NCBI GenBank assembly: GCA_033807695.1
Contig: CM066301.1
Location: 2,728,001-2,792,000, forward strand
Length of the DNA stretch: 64,000 nucleotides
From: Daedaleopsis sinensis
Taxonomy: Eukaryota; Basidiomycota; Agaricomycetes; Polyporales; Polyporaceae
Reading direction: 5' to 3'
The notes under the pieces were generated by a model. The model had not been told where the DNA came from. It did no database searches and saw only the letters and a program-made list of their open reading frames with translations. A program made the position numbers and the translations under genes. This document shows, one piece after another, positions 23,896 to 35,518 of this stretch; the first letter of the stretch is position 1, and every line of letters starts with the position of its first letter.

Positions 23896-26313
23896 ATGTC
23901 ATTCGCTGTGGCCAAGCTGGCGGCTGTTGCTACCCGACTGAAACAACGACTGCGAGGCGGAGGAGACCCGAACGCTGCTAGAATCCAGCGGAGGCAGGCT
24001 CTCTCAAGGAAGCTCTGGCAAGGGCTGCCATTAATCAAGTGAGACTCCTTTTCCTCGTGTGCTCTGTAGGACCTGATGCGAACTCGGTGGAAGAGCTCTA
24101 CTATTCGCTGTTGGATACCTCTGGTTACTCGCTATACCTTCCTCGCAGTTCGGACAACGAACATATATCGACGAGAATGCACTGCAGCCTGCACAGGTGC
24201 GTGGCAAGCCCCCGGGTCAGATGCAACAAAGTCCGAGCAGGCCCACTAGGTGAACACATACTGGGATTGGAACGAAGTGCACCATGCGGACAGGATCTTG
24301 GAGGACTTGGAACAGCTGAGAGATCGCAATGCCAGCAGCGATGAGTGAGCATGGGTTGGAGGACGAGCGTTGCTGGTATGCTTCTAATTCGTTCTGCTCC
24401 TCGACAGGATAGCGAACTACGCCGTCGGACGCTTCGAGAAGCTCGGCATACCCGCACGCACGCAGCGCTATTCCTTCGACACCATAGACGGGGTGTGTGC
24501 CGCGCCTAGAGTCCTCTTGACGCGTTTTGGTAACCCTATACATGCCAGGCTCTCGAGGGCACCAATGCATACGCAGTGATGCAGTCACCTCGCGCCTCCG
24601 GCACCGAAGCCATCCTCATAAGTGCTTCTTGGCTCAGCAGGACAGGCGAGGGTGACGGCACTCTCAACCTACGGGGCGTGGCTACCGTATTGGCTCTCGC
24701 GCCGTTCTTGAAGAGTGGGTACTTGAGCCTCACCCGATCCTTCCTACCTAACCTGCCGCGCGGTGTATAGAGCACTCGTTCTGGGCCAAAGATTTGATAT
24801 TCGTCGTCAGCGACGGATATTTGGACGGCATGCAAGCTTGGATTACAAGCTACCACGGTGTAGCACAACCCAGTACGTCCTCGTGGTAAGATTGTGTTCT
24901 TTGCACCGGCTGAAACAACAGATAGACTTACGCGCGGAACCTCTGAAGCTCTCTTCGGGCGTGATTTGGACAGCAATCAACGTCGACTACCCCGGCCACT
25001 CTTTCTCCCATCTGGGAATATTCTTTGGTACGCAATACATTCGCAAGCAGCCCAACTAGCTGCCTTATCACTAAACTACTCGCAGAGGGTCTAAATGGCC
25101 GGTTACCCAACCAGGACTTACAGAACTCCGTATCTCTTATTGCTCGCCATACCGGAGGGGTCCCTGTACTTGTTCATGACCACATCGATCCTAGGAACTC
25201 CCCCGGCCAGCCCAGTCTCATTCCTGCTTGGGTGCCAGAAGAACTCAAGCGCAACCCGGATGTGCAAGAATATGCTGTACGAGCTAAGAACGTCGTGCGC
25301 CATATGAACTACCAAGCGCGAGGACTAGCCAGTGGGGTACATGGCCTGCTCCATCAATTCCGTATCGACGCAATCACAATCTTCGCCGTTCCAGCAGTAG
25401 GCCCTCATGGGTTCCATGCTTTGGGGAGGCAAGTACATCGGAGCCGTCTGCGTTGTTCCTGCTAACATCCGCTATAGAATTTTGGAATCATCTCTACGAA
25501 CGATGAACAATCTATTAGAGCGACTGCATGCCTCTTTTTTCTTCTTCCTCCTTGTCGGACCTACGACGTTCATGAAGATCGGCAGCTATCTACCCAGTGC
25601 GGTTCTTGTCGGAACCGCCATGTTATTCTCTGGGCTCGGCGAGTGGGTCAATGCAGGCTGGACTCTGGTTGCAGATCCCCTCGGCCAGAGCGAGAAGACG
25701 GAGAAAGAACAACGCAACGCATATCCCTCGAATTGGACGTCGAGACCCAGGCCTGTTCTGTCAGCAGTGTCTATCATGGCAGCAACTCACCTCCTTGGTG
25801 TCGCGCTGTTCTATCTTGTCAGCAGCAGACTAGTAGGTTGTCTACCTAAACTTTTTCATTCGTCATCACTCAACTATGCTGCTTGTTCAGGCGAACCAAA
25901 CGGTGCTCTTCCTCGCATTCGCGACTATTCCAGCCTTGTCTCTCTCGCTCGTCCCCAAGCCACCTTCTACCTCCGCACCAATCTCGATCGTGCTCAAAGC
26001 CTTCAACCTATGTCTCACATCTGCAGTGATCTCGATAACCTCCCTGCTCAACTTCTCGCTTGCGGCCACACTCGCTGTCTTCATGGGTCTTCCGCTCACA
26101 CTCGCATCCTCCTCCCCTTCCGTACACAAGCGCGTCGTGAAGTACGCACTTTATTCGACCCTCGCGTTTGGGTGGTTAGTTTTCTGCCCAGAAGAGACGC
26201 ACAATGCGATCTGGAACTGGGAGGTGCTCGGGGTGTGGATCGCGCCGTTCGTGTGCGTAGTGTACGCGCCGTTGGTCGTCCAGTCGGCTCTGGTGTGCTT
26301 GCTAGCGTCATGA
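23896..26313 (+). CDS. GAA1: GPI transamidase subunit GAA1
   Basis: Subunit of the ER-membrane complex that attaches GPI anchors; it has an M28 peptidase-like lumenal domain. The N-terminus MSFAVAKLAAVATRLKQRLR is followed, after a 51-nt intron with an AAG acceptor, by a membrane helix (ALLFAVGYLWLLAIPSSQF) and the family motif RTYIDENALQPAQV. Next come NYAVGRFEKLGIPARTQRYS, GTNAYAVMQSPRASGTEAIL, the lumenal stretch FVVSDGYLDGMQAWITSYHG and IWTAINVDYPGHSFSHLGIF. The C-terminal half has several membrane helices (AVSIMAATHLLGVALFYLVS; FAFATIPALSLSLV-type; FVCVVYAPLVVQSALVCLLAS) and ends at 26313. Length is about 600 residues, as for the family. The neighbouring FKS1 also serves the cell surface, but I infer no shared regulation. 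Confidence 0.93.
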
Positions 26314-26602
26314 CGGAGTCGTCGTATCATTGCATGTACATACGGACCATTAATAGCACACGACGCAGAGAACAGCATGATTCTCGAAGAGTCTTGTCAT
26401 GGCTGACTCTCGTATCAAACCACTCTCCTATTCGTACACACCAGAAGATGCCTATGCTACATATTATACCGAAAATATCCGAAGCAGGAGAACATTAGTG
26501 CGACATCCACACTTGAATAAGTCGAGGGCGAACAGGAAAACACGTGAAGCAATGTCGTGAAGGCATAGTAGGGAGTCGACGTCAGGCAGCATGCAAGCTA
26601 GT

Positions 26603-28267
26603 TCAGCCAAACTCTATCTCATCGGGACCTTCGCCGAAGAGATCGTCGTTGTCGTCTGCGCCGGAGTCGTCCGCGTCGTTCCGACCAGCAGCAGGTCCTC
26701 CTGGTGCGATACCCGCCTTGCGCAAGCGTGCGTTCTCCTTCATCTCGTCGCGCTGTGCCATCTTCGTGTCCAAGTCGGCCTGCAGCTTCTTCAGCGCATC
26801 CTCGAAGCGGCGCTGGGATTATTGAGAGCGTCAGCGGCAGACAGCGCGGCGGGTATAAGGGACTACAGACCTTGATGAGCGGGTTTGCAGAGCTCGCGAT
26901 CTCTCCGCGCTTCTTGTTCACCGCCGCCTCTAAGTCATGGATTTCTTCGTTCAGAAGCTTCCGCGCCTGCACCGTCTCATCGTCGTCGTCATCATCCTCA
27001 TCGCTCTCTTCGTCGTCGTCGTCCTCATCTTCATCCTCGTCTTCGTCGCCCTCAGCGCCGTCTTCGTCTCCAAGGGCGAGGTCGAGTTCTGCTGCGAGCT
27101 CCTCGTCGATGTCTCCCTCGGGTTCTTCCTCCTCCTCGCCTCCCCCAATCCCTGCACCTTCATCCTCGTCGTCGTCGTCGTCCGCGTCGGCGTTAGCTGC
27201 AGGTGTTGCAGCGTCGAAACCAGGTGTAGGTGCATCAAGTGCCTGCTCATCGACCATGTCGATGTACTCGGAATCGGAGAGGTCGGGATTGACGTTCTCA
27301 AGCACTTCGTATTTCACCTCAGACGCCATCGCGTCGGCCTCGAGCAGCCGCTCGACTTCTTGCTCGACTGTCTCGATCGTCTGAATGCGAATGAACAGAT
27401 CATTCAAGCAAGGACAAAGAGTGCTGGTAGGAACTCACCCTGCGGTTCACGCGTTTACGGAAACGGCGTTTGCGGACATGTTTGAGAGGAGGGGTTATTC
27501 CGTGCGGCCAGATGAACTCGTCAATGTTGAAGTTGCCACGGTTGGACAAAGCGTCCTCGCCAGATATCTTGTTTTCGACCACGAGCATCTTGAGTAGGCG
27601 ACGTAATTCAGAGGACGTCCGAGACAGAGACAGGGGAAACGCACCTGACATATATCCGCCACCTTGAACATCTGCTTGTTGTCCAGGGTTTTCTGCGATT
27701 CGATGATGCATGGTAGGTCCACAAGCTTCGACGAATAAGTGTTGTTTCCGATGTGGAATACAGCTCTCCTTGAGTCTGTATGGGGGTACCTTCAGGGTTA
27801 TGTTAACAGACTCAGAGAGGATATGTCGTACCTTTGAACTTGAACCATACGTCGTCGCTAATCTCTCGGGCCTGGACCATCTTCCTCAGCCTATCACAGT
27901 CCTCTCCTTGAGGCATCCTGAGAATGAACTGCTCCTCGAACACCAGCTCCTCATCGTCGGAGTCAAGCTCGCGGTCGTATGGACCTAGGAAGGACATTCC
28001 GGGAGCTTGTGCCGCTGCCTTGTCGCTCAGTTTGAGCTTGAGTTTAGGTTGTATCTTTGGACCCCTTGCTGACGAGCGAGTTGTACGGCCTTCAGAAGGG
28101 TCGACATAAGATGGAGTGCTCTGTCGGCGTGCGGCTCGAGAGGCTCGAGGAGGCAGACTGCGTTGGGGGGCATGGCTGGCAGAAGCCCTGTGAGAGGGAT
28201 GAAAGGTATCGTTGTCATTGTCGTCGTCGTCGTCAACGACAATCAAATCTTCGCCAAGGTCGGTCAT
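26603..28267 (-). CDS. TAF7: TFIID subunit TAF7
   Basis: TAFII55/TAF7 subunit of the general transcription factor TFIID, partner of TAF1. The conserved N-terminal domain begins with ELVFEEQFILRMPQGEDCDR and continues DDVWFKFKDSRRAVFHIGNN, TYSSKLVDLPCIIESQKTLD, NKQMFKVADICQMLVVENKI and EFIWPHGITPPLKHVRKRRF. It is preceded by an Asp-rich start (MTDLGEDLIVVDDDDDND) and a basic linker. The C-terminal half is a very acidic Asp/Glu tract encoded by CTC/GTC/ATC repeats on the plus strand (about 26980-27190), followed by a coiled-coil-like segment (RRFEDALKKLQADLDTKMAQ) and the end GPDEIEFG. Introns near 27830, 27650, 27390 and 26850. The ATG at 28267 is chosen because the codon upstream at 28276 is TTG. 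Confidence 0.95.
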
Positions 28268-28658
28268 TGTGCCCAAAGAGGAGGGGGATGTAGCCTTGGA
28301 CTTTCGTGGAGGGTCACCGGTGGTGGTAAGGTCAGACCTCAGCGACTCGGCGGCCCGGGCGACGGCTACTGCTCAAGTGACGTGTGACACCCGTGTCTGT
28401 GACAGAACGCGTTTGTCCCCAGGCGCTGCAGGTCCCAGCCGTCCGTCGTAGTGCCGTCCTTGGCCAATTCCATCGTGTTCATGGTATGTAATTACCAGTG
28501 CTTTCTCGCTGGACGATATATTTATGACGGCTACTAGTAAGGTGGATCACTGAAGGCTGGCGCCCAGGTCAATGCCGTGTGACATACGTGACGTGACGCA
28601 GCGCGTCGACTGACAGTGAAAGTGAGTCCTGCTGGCTTGTTCCGAGTCGCAGCGGACG
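28268..28658. promoter_or_regulatory. Bidirectional promoter TAF7 / SAM37
   Basis: Only 391 bases separate the two divergent start codons. A TGACGTGACGCA at 28589-28600 contains two overlapping CRE-like TGACG units near the SAM37 start. Confidence 0.45.
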
Positions 28659-30100
28659 ATGAGTGAGGCGAACTTATCTGCGGTCCTTGGTCATCGTCAT
28701 ATAACTCTGCACGTCTGGCCCAGACATGGCGACCTTCCCTCCTTCGACGTGGCTTCTCTAGCGACCCTGCTCTATCTCCAGCTCACTATTCCTGGTCATT
28801 TCTCGCTTTCGTACTGTGCTAATCCTGACCTGTCTCCCGCTGGTAAGTTTGGTGTTGTTCTCGCTAGTAATGCCTCGCACCACGGAGCTGACACCTTGCA
28901 TTGTTCAAGGTCAACTGCCTTTTCTTACTCATGGCTTACACCACGTCTCTGGCTTCGGACCCATTGTGTCTTGCGTCCGCCGATCACCGAACGCACGCCA
29001 GCTCGATGGACATTTGCACGGCGCGGAAGCTGCACAGATGACGGCACGCGTGGCACATGTCGAGTCTAACTACGGAGATCTAGTCGTGAGTCACAGAAGG
29101 TCTGTTTACATGCTCTTCATTTCGAACTCAACTCGATCCATGTTTGAAGAACCACATGCTCTACTCCCTACAAGAAAACTGGTCTGGCGTAACAAGACCT
29201 GCGCTGGCTACCATGCTTCCTATCCCCCAACGCTACTATGTTCCATCCCGCATTCGCAACTCGTACAAGGCCCGACTAGAAGCTGCCGAGTTGTGGCATG
29301 TTCCGGAGGACGAAGACGAACCTGAGGAGCCCCGGAGGGTTCTCGGTAGGAGGAGAAAGCAGCGTCCCGAAAACGAACCTCACAAGTTCAAGACAGCGCT
29401 TGAGCGAGAAAAGGTACGCTTCCTGCATCAGTAATACTCGTAAGTCCTTTCAATGCCTTACTCCGAGTGTAATAGGTCATCCAAAAAGCACGCGCATTGT
29501 TTGACGTGTACGATAGACTGCTTGGTAGTCAAGCGTTCTTCATGGGTAGTGAAGCGTGCGTACGTCCTTCTGATTGTGGATCCTGCTTGCTGAACATGTC
29601 TGCGTAGGCCAACGACTCTGGATGTCCTATTCGCTGCCCATACTCATGTGCTCCTTTCACTCGAGTTCCCCGACCCTCTCGTCGTATCGGTCCTAAAGGA
29701 GTCGTATCCCAGTTTCGTCCGGCATCGTGATGCAGTACTCTCCTTGGCGCTGCCCGACCCTTCTACATTTCCACCAACAGTCCAGAACGATTGGACATCG
29801 TCCTTGCGCGCTTTGGTGCCTTGCCCCCGTATACCTTCCCCCCGCAAGGCTCCCGGGGCTGTCTACTCCAAGGAAGCGCAAGATGTAGAATGGCGGTATA
29901 AGCTGTGGCGCTGGGGATTTATTGGGGCATCTGTTCTGGCAGCTGCAGCTTACCTGAATTACGCAGCTATCGCCATTGTGCTTCAACCTCGTAGCGGATC
30001 AAGACGGCTACCGGGGTCTCAAAAAGTACCAGACGTACAATCGCCGGGGACGGAAGGGGAAGGGGATGGGGAGGAGGATGGGGATGTAGTAGATGATTAA
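28659..30100 (+). CDS. SAM37: SAM37/metaxin-1, outer-membrane sorting complex
   Basis: Subunit of the mitochondrial sorting and assembly machinery that inserts beta-barrel proteins. The N-terminus HITLHVWPRHGDLPSFDVAS has the thioredoxin/GST-like start of the Tom37 family, then QLPFLTHGLHHVSGFGPIV (motif for the metaxin GST fold) and VESNYGDLVNHMLYSLQENW. The C-terminal GST-like half contains KARALFDVYDRLLGSQAFFM, PTTLDVLFAAHTHVLLSLEF and PDPLVVSVLKESYPSFVRHR. Near the end a hydrophobic segment (WGFIGASVLAAAAYLNYAAI) may be the membrane anchor, as in animal metaxin 1, and the last residues are Gly/Asp/Glu-rich. Five short introns; about 390 residues. Assignment rests on family pattern rather than a single signature. 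Confidence 0.85.
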
Positions 30101-30385
30101 TTATGACCTCAGGTAGGGTTTCCTCTATGGCAGCCTATCGACTCGGGATGCACCACCGCTTAATGCGAGACATTTCCCTACTCACATACACTTCGAACAT
30201 TGTCGACCCTCGTCCACCCCGCGACCGCCAAACGCGCTCTCGCGGGATTGGGTCATGTGAGGATGACGTACGCGCGCGAAGGCGCGTCGGATTGAATGGT
30301 GGCCACATTCACCAAAACTTGCTTCGTCTCCCCTTGGTCTGTCAGGTCATTCACCTCTACTGTCTACACACACGTCTTCGCATCC

Positions 30386-31732
30386 ATGTCCCCCCTACGT
30401 CTCCGCCATCCCAAGGGTGTCACCACTCTTCAGGTCGACTTCGCGAATGCTACGGTGCAAGACTTACAACAAGAGATTTTCGCTGCCACAGAGATCTCGC
30501 CATCGAAGCAGGAGCGTGCGTTCTCCCCCCACCCAATCGGTGTACGCATATCCTCATGGGCTACATGCAGTCAAGGCAGGATACCCGCCTCGCCCCCTTA
30601 CCCTCGTCCCGGAGCTTCCCATCGATAGTCTAGGCTTGCAGCAGGGCGAACAGCTAGTGGTGACAGAACGCCCATCCGCGGGCCACCAAGCTTTCGGGGG
30701 CGCGACCTCATCTGCTTTCCCCGCACCGAGCCCTGTGGCTGCGATGACGGGGCTCACCGCTTCGCAAGTGCGCGAGCCCCCGCCGCAGACGGCGAAACCT
30801 AGTACCAAGGGAGGAGGCCCTGACTATGTGCCCACTAGTAACGGGTATCTGATCCATCGTGTACGTGCCTCTTCAACCAATACATTGCTATATTTTGTGC
30901 CCGAATACGGGTGTGCTGAGCTGTGAGCTGTCTGGGCAGATTGTTCCTGACGACAACTCGTGCCTGTTCTCGTCCATTGCCCTCATCTTTGAACAAGATA
31001 TGAGTAAGGCGCAGTCGATCAGAAAGAGTGAGCAAAGAACGCTGCAAAAACTCCTACTAGTCGCTCAAGTGCATGCGTAGTTGTCGCGGACGCTATCCGA
31101 AAAGACCCGGTAAAGTGGGACGAGGTAATCCTTGGGTACGTCCGTAAACCTCTCTCGCTCCTCTCGGACAATACCTAAATTGCCACCTTTGCGCCTCGGT
31201 GCATACAGCCGTCCCAGAGAGGATTACATTCAAACCATTCTCAAACCCTCTGCATGGGGCGGCGCGATCGAGCTCTCTATTCTCGCTCAGCACTACAGCA
31301 CAGAAATTGCGTCGGTAGACGTCGAGACCGGACGCATCGACCGGTTCGCTCCACCGCCTGAGACCGATTCAGGCAACCGCGCGATTGTGATCTACTCAGG
31401 GATACATTATGACGCGACGAGCGTCGCGCCGATGCTCGACGCTCCAGAGGACTTTCACCAGACGATCATGAGCCGAGGCGAGGGCGACGACGACAAGGAC
31501 GAGATGCTCGTGGCGGTGAAGAAGCTGGCGGATACCCTGAGGGCCAAGAGGGCGTACACGAACACGGCCACTTTCGATCTGAAGTGCCAGGTAAGTCGTG
31601 TATCTTGTGCGCACGCGAGCGAGTGCTGACCAGTTGGCTCTATGCTAGATCTGCGGAAAGGGCTTGAAGGGGGAGAAGGAGGCTCGGGCGCATGCGTCGG
31701 AAACAGGACACGTTGAGTTTGGTGAATACTGA
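30386..31732 (+). CDS. OTU1: OTU1/YOD1-type deubiquitinase
   Basis: Cysteine protease that trims ubiquitin chains on Cdc48/p97 substrates, in ER-associated degradation. The N-terminal UBX-like domain starts MSPLRLRHPKGVTTLQVDFA and continues LKAGYPPRPLTLVPELPIDS. A Pro/Ala/Thr-rich linker leads to the OTU domain with IVPDDNSCLFSSIALIFEQD, which carries the catalytic Asp and Cys, and GIHYDA with the catalytic His. The intervening WGGAIELSILAQHYSTEIAS matches the family. The C-terminus has a C2H2 finger (CQICGKGLKGEKEARAH, then ETGH). Introns fall at about 30512-30570, 30860, 31027, 31137 and 31590. The gene lies 285 bp behind SAM37 on the same strand. Length about 330 residues, usual for OTU1. 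Confidence 0.94.
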
Positions 31733-32217
31733 TACACAAACAGGCTGCAGAGGAACACGGAGAGGGAATCTTAGAAGGCGTAGTGCTACCAACACTACTC
31801 TCGTGCTGCGTCTTGTATGATTAACCCGTGAATTCACTCTCACGCTTAGAGCTTCGAAGGCGTCGAGGAATAGACCCAAATTGTGGATATTAATGGGCCT
31901 ATGCTGCCACAGAAAGCTTGGTACCGGTCAGCTATAGTCCAGAGTACTAGTGTGTAACTCATCTCGAAGTCTTTCAAGTTGTGTCCGCATCTTCCGATGA
32001 CGCACTCTTGTAATTATGAGCGCTAGACGCGTCTGTGGCACCAATCTCGATCGTCGATCGCGTCTTGCCAGCAACTCGCATGTTCAACGCGTCCCGGCTA
32101 TCCCGTTCCCACATCGTTGGCCTCAACCACCACCCACGCGGCTGTCTTCTCAATCGCAACTCGCTACACTACCTGCTTCTAAGATACACGCATCCCTCAC
32201 TCTTGCTTAGTGCAATT
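31733..32217. other. Intergenic, OTU1 to APEX1
   Basis: 485 bases, no gene seen; it must contain the APEX1 promoter. Confidence 0.4.
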
Positions 32218-34460
32218 ATGCCTCCGAAACGCGCCGCGTCGACGCGGACGTCCAAGCGCAAAGTCGAATCCGAGTCCGAATCCACCGAAGAGGCCCTGTC
32301 GTCTGCCTCGGAGGAGGAGCGCACCGCGAAGAAGCGCAAGACCCCAACGGCCGCCAAGGGGAAGAAGACGGCGGCAGCGGCGAAGTCCAAGTCCAAGTCC
32401 AAGCCTGCAGCAAAACCGACAGCGGATGCGGGTGCGGACGAGACCGAGAAGGACCCGGACGCGCAGCCCAGGAACAAGGTGATGCCTGTGAGCGTGAGCT
32501 TTGCGCCCAAGGCCGAAGGCACGGTGCGCATCGCGTCGTGGAACATATGCGGGCTCGCCGCTGCGCAGAAGAAGGTGTGTTAGTGTGCCGCTCTACACCC
32601 AACGCGAGCGTACGCGCGTGAACGTACGGAGAGGCGCAGTCTCGTCTGGCCCTCCTTGGCGTTGTCGTGGCTGAGGTCTGCTGGCCAGACGACGGTGGCA
32701 CGCTTGCACAGTCCGAAGTCTGTTTACGTGGACCAAGTTCTGGCCTGAGACATGCGGCGAGGGCGCGGCCGCTCAAGCTTCCAGCGTCGAGCTTCGAGCT
32801 GCGAGGCGAAGCGCTTCTTCGAAGACGTAGAATGCGAACACGAATCCAATAGCTGCGCCAGGATGCTCACATGGCCTCTGTTTCGGGTCGCAGGGTTTCA
32901 AGTACTATGTCGAAGCCGAGGACGCGGACATCCTCATTCTGACGGAGACAAAAGTGCGTGTGCTCTTCGGTCTCCGAGCTGCATTTATCGGCACAGCTCA
33001 ACGCAGCATCCGGGAACTATAGGTGAACAACGAGCCGGTCGACCCCGCGCTCACGGAGCGCTATCCGCACAGACACTGGGCGATATCCAGCAAAAAGACG
33101 TACTGTAAGTTGCCACCCATATGTCAGACAACACTACGCCCGCCGCCGGTTGTCATAGACTTGGTCTGCGCTCCGCGCCGGCGAAGTGGTATCGAGCTGA
33201 CCACTATTGCGCCGCTCACATTTGCATTTGCACAGCCGGTACCGCCATCTTGAGCAAAGTCAAGCCACTGTCTGTCGACTACACGCTCCCCGGCCACCCA
33301 GACCCCACGGCGGTCAAAGGCCGGATCGTCACGCTCGAGTTCGCGAGCTGCTATGTCGTGGGCACGTACGTCGTGAACGCCGGCACAGGTCTCAAGGTGC
33401 GCAGCCCTAGGGCCTTCTGCATTCTTCTCGCTCGCTCTCGCTGTCACACACACGCGACGAGTTGCCTCGTGGGTGGGTCGTATGCCCATGGACCATGGTG
33501 TGCTGCCGGGCACGCGAGCCCGGGGTGCAACTCGCGTGCTGCGCAGCGGAGCGTGAGCCTGTGTTCAATGTTGGGGGATGTCGTTCTCACGTATCGCCGT
33601 GCGTATCTGCAGACGCTGGACGCCAAGAAGGAGTGGAACACGCACTTCGAGGCGTACATCCGGGAGCTGGACACGAAGAAGCCGGTGGTGTGGACGGGCG
33701 ACTTGAACGTCGCACCGACCGCGATCGGTGCGTCCTGGTATTTTGTGTTTGGGTGTGCGGAGTTACGAGACACCGTGATGGCTAGTCTCAGTTGGAAGCA
33801 GGAGATATGTGTTTCCTCCATTCTAGATTCTTGCGCCATTCTGGCTATCGCCAAGAGTCTGGATATGTTCTGTCTTGATATTACCGAGGGCATGGTGCCA
33901 ATGCTGTTACCGCGTCAGAGCCCTACACACGGTGACCGTGCTCCATACAGATTGTGTCGCGCTGACCGCTGGCAGTCACTGACGGCGCTTCCTCTGGAAT
34001 ACAGACCTTGCGAACCCGAAGACGAACTGGAATAAGACGCCCGGGTACACCGAGGCGGAGACGAGCTCGTTCGCACGAATCCTGAACGCGTCTGATGCCG
34101 ACGCACACGACCCGGACGCGCCCAGGTTTGTGGACGTGTGGCGAAAACGGCACCCCGACCTGCGGCATTACACCTACTTCTCGTATCGGTTCAACTGTCG
34201 CGAGAAGGGCCTCGGGTGGCGTTTAGATATGTGTACGTACACGCTCTCTGCCTTCTGGTGTTCTGGCTTTTCGCACACGCCCCCGGCGTGTTGTGATGGT
34301 GATTTCGCGTGTATCGCTGACGTCGTTTTGTGCTTCGACACACGCAGTTGTGGTGAGCGAGCGGTTGGAGGAGAAGGTGAAGATGTGCGAGATTCGGAGC
34401 GAGATCTATGGGGCGTCGGACCATTGCCCTGTAGTGCTGGAGCTGGACGGGCCGCTGTAG
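32218..34460 (+). CDS. APEX1: AP endonuclease, APEX1/exonuclease III family
   Basis: Base-excision-repair nuclease that cuts DNA 5' of abasic sites. The first about 95 residues are disordered, rich in Lys, Ser, Glu and Ala ([35 protein letters not shown]), and look like a nuclear-localisation tail. The catalytic domain then shows [11 protein letters not shown] (active-site Asn), DILILTETK (metal-binding Glu), [48 protein letters not shown] (Asp/Asn pair) and [13 protein letters not shown] (Asp-His). The layout is closer to animal APE1 than to Apn2, because no C-terminal zinc finger follows. Intron sizes are odd for this window: 319 nt (32575-32893), about 215 nt (33397-33611) and 277 nt (33728-34004), against 50-65 nt elsewhere. 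Confidence 0.95.
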
Positions 34461-35518
34461 CGGAGATATGTTGTTACGAGGTGAGTAACCGAGATATGTC
34501 GTGCTATGTTTTGGAGGAAATGAGGGGATGACGTGCGTTGTGCACTCTGTTGTCTCCAGGGCGGATGACGACGAGGCCAAACAGCAGCTCGATGACGACA
34601 CGGGGTGTTTCGTGGATGATCTAGGACAATATCGCTTTTATCTGCACATCCCCAAATTTCGATGCGAGCGCAACGATGTTGATGACGTCGTCAGATAAGG
34701 TCGCGTGCTTACCGTAACTGCTACCATCCTCGACAACACTCATCCACGGACGCCACCATGGCCAACAGCTCCAATCGCAACAGCAACTTGAACCCGACGG
34801 CTGCGGTGATGCAACAACGGGGTCAGCGTCCGGAGGCGTCCGGTGTCCGTCGGAGCTGTTGCGACTTGCAACTCCAGACTGGGAGCGCCAGTTGAATGGA
34901 GCTGCGCATCTAGGCGCGCATCGCGGTGTACTGCGCGATCTACCAGCAGCAGCTCCTTTCCGCCTAAACTGCTGTTGCAATTGCTGACCACATCCCCTGT
35001 CAAAAGGCACTGGTGACCCCTCGGAAAAGGCACGAAGGACGGTGCACAGGGGTGCGCAGGTGGAGGAATCTGGGGTGCTGAATGGTGCGCCGTTGGCTGT
35101 GTGTGCTCGCCAACTTGTGCTTCTGGTGGAGGAGACGATGATAAAGGCCCCCATACGTCAGAGGCTGTTGACGAAATTTATTACTTGCGGGGGAATAAAA
35201 TCAGAGTGAATTCTGTGCGCGGGTGGGCCATCAGAAGCTGTCTGGATCGGGGAGAGATCTGTGATGGGATTAGCCGCGGCGTTTGCCAGTCGACGAGCGT
35301 TCTCACGCGTCCGTTTCTCAAAAGCGGTTCGAAGCCCGCGCCCATCCCCTCGTCCTCTCCTCCGACCCCCGCCTCGTCCCCGCAACGGCCCACGTCTCCC
35401 CGCGCAGTCGTTCCAGCTGCAGCGCACGCTGGTGGCTCCTTAAGCACCTGCCAATACCCCGCCACGTCCCCAGATACCCCACCAGTCCCCATAGACCTTC
35501 CCTCTGGTATCCGTATCT
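34461..35518. other. Intergenic, APEX1 to nucleotide-sugar transporter
   Basis: About 1.06 kb without a supported gene. The right part is the transporter promoter. A 45-codon frame at 34758-34895 starts in a strong translation context (GCCACCATGG) but has no recognisable sequence. A minus-strand frame across 34621-35154 is rich in Ser, Arg and Cys and looks like a chance reading. Confidence 0.4.

Noticed and set aside
26937..27485. Plus-strand frame that looks like a hydrophobic membrane protein (runs of Val, Ile, Leu, Phe).
   Set aside because: It is the antisense of the Asp/Glu-rich tract of TAF7; GTC/CTC/ATC repeats read as hydrophobic codons on the opposite strand.
34621..35154. Minus-strand frame of 177 codons between APEX1 and the transporter.
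   Set aside because: Composition is Ser/Arg/Cys/Trp-rich without any domain, and no splice model or homologous motif supports it.
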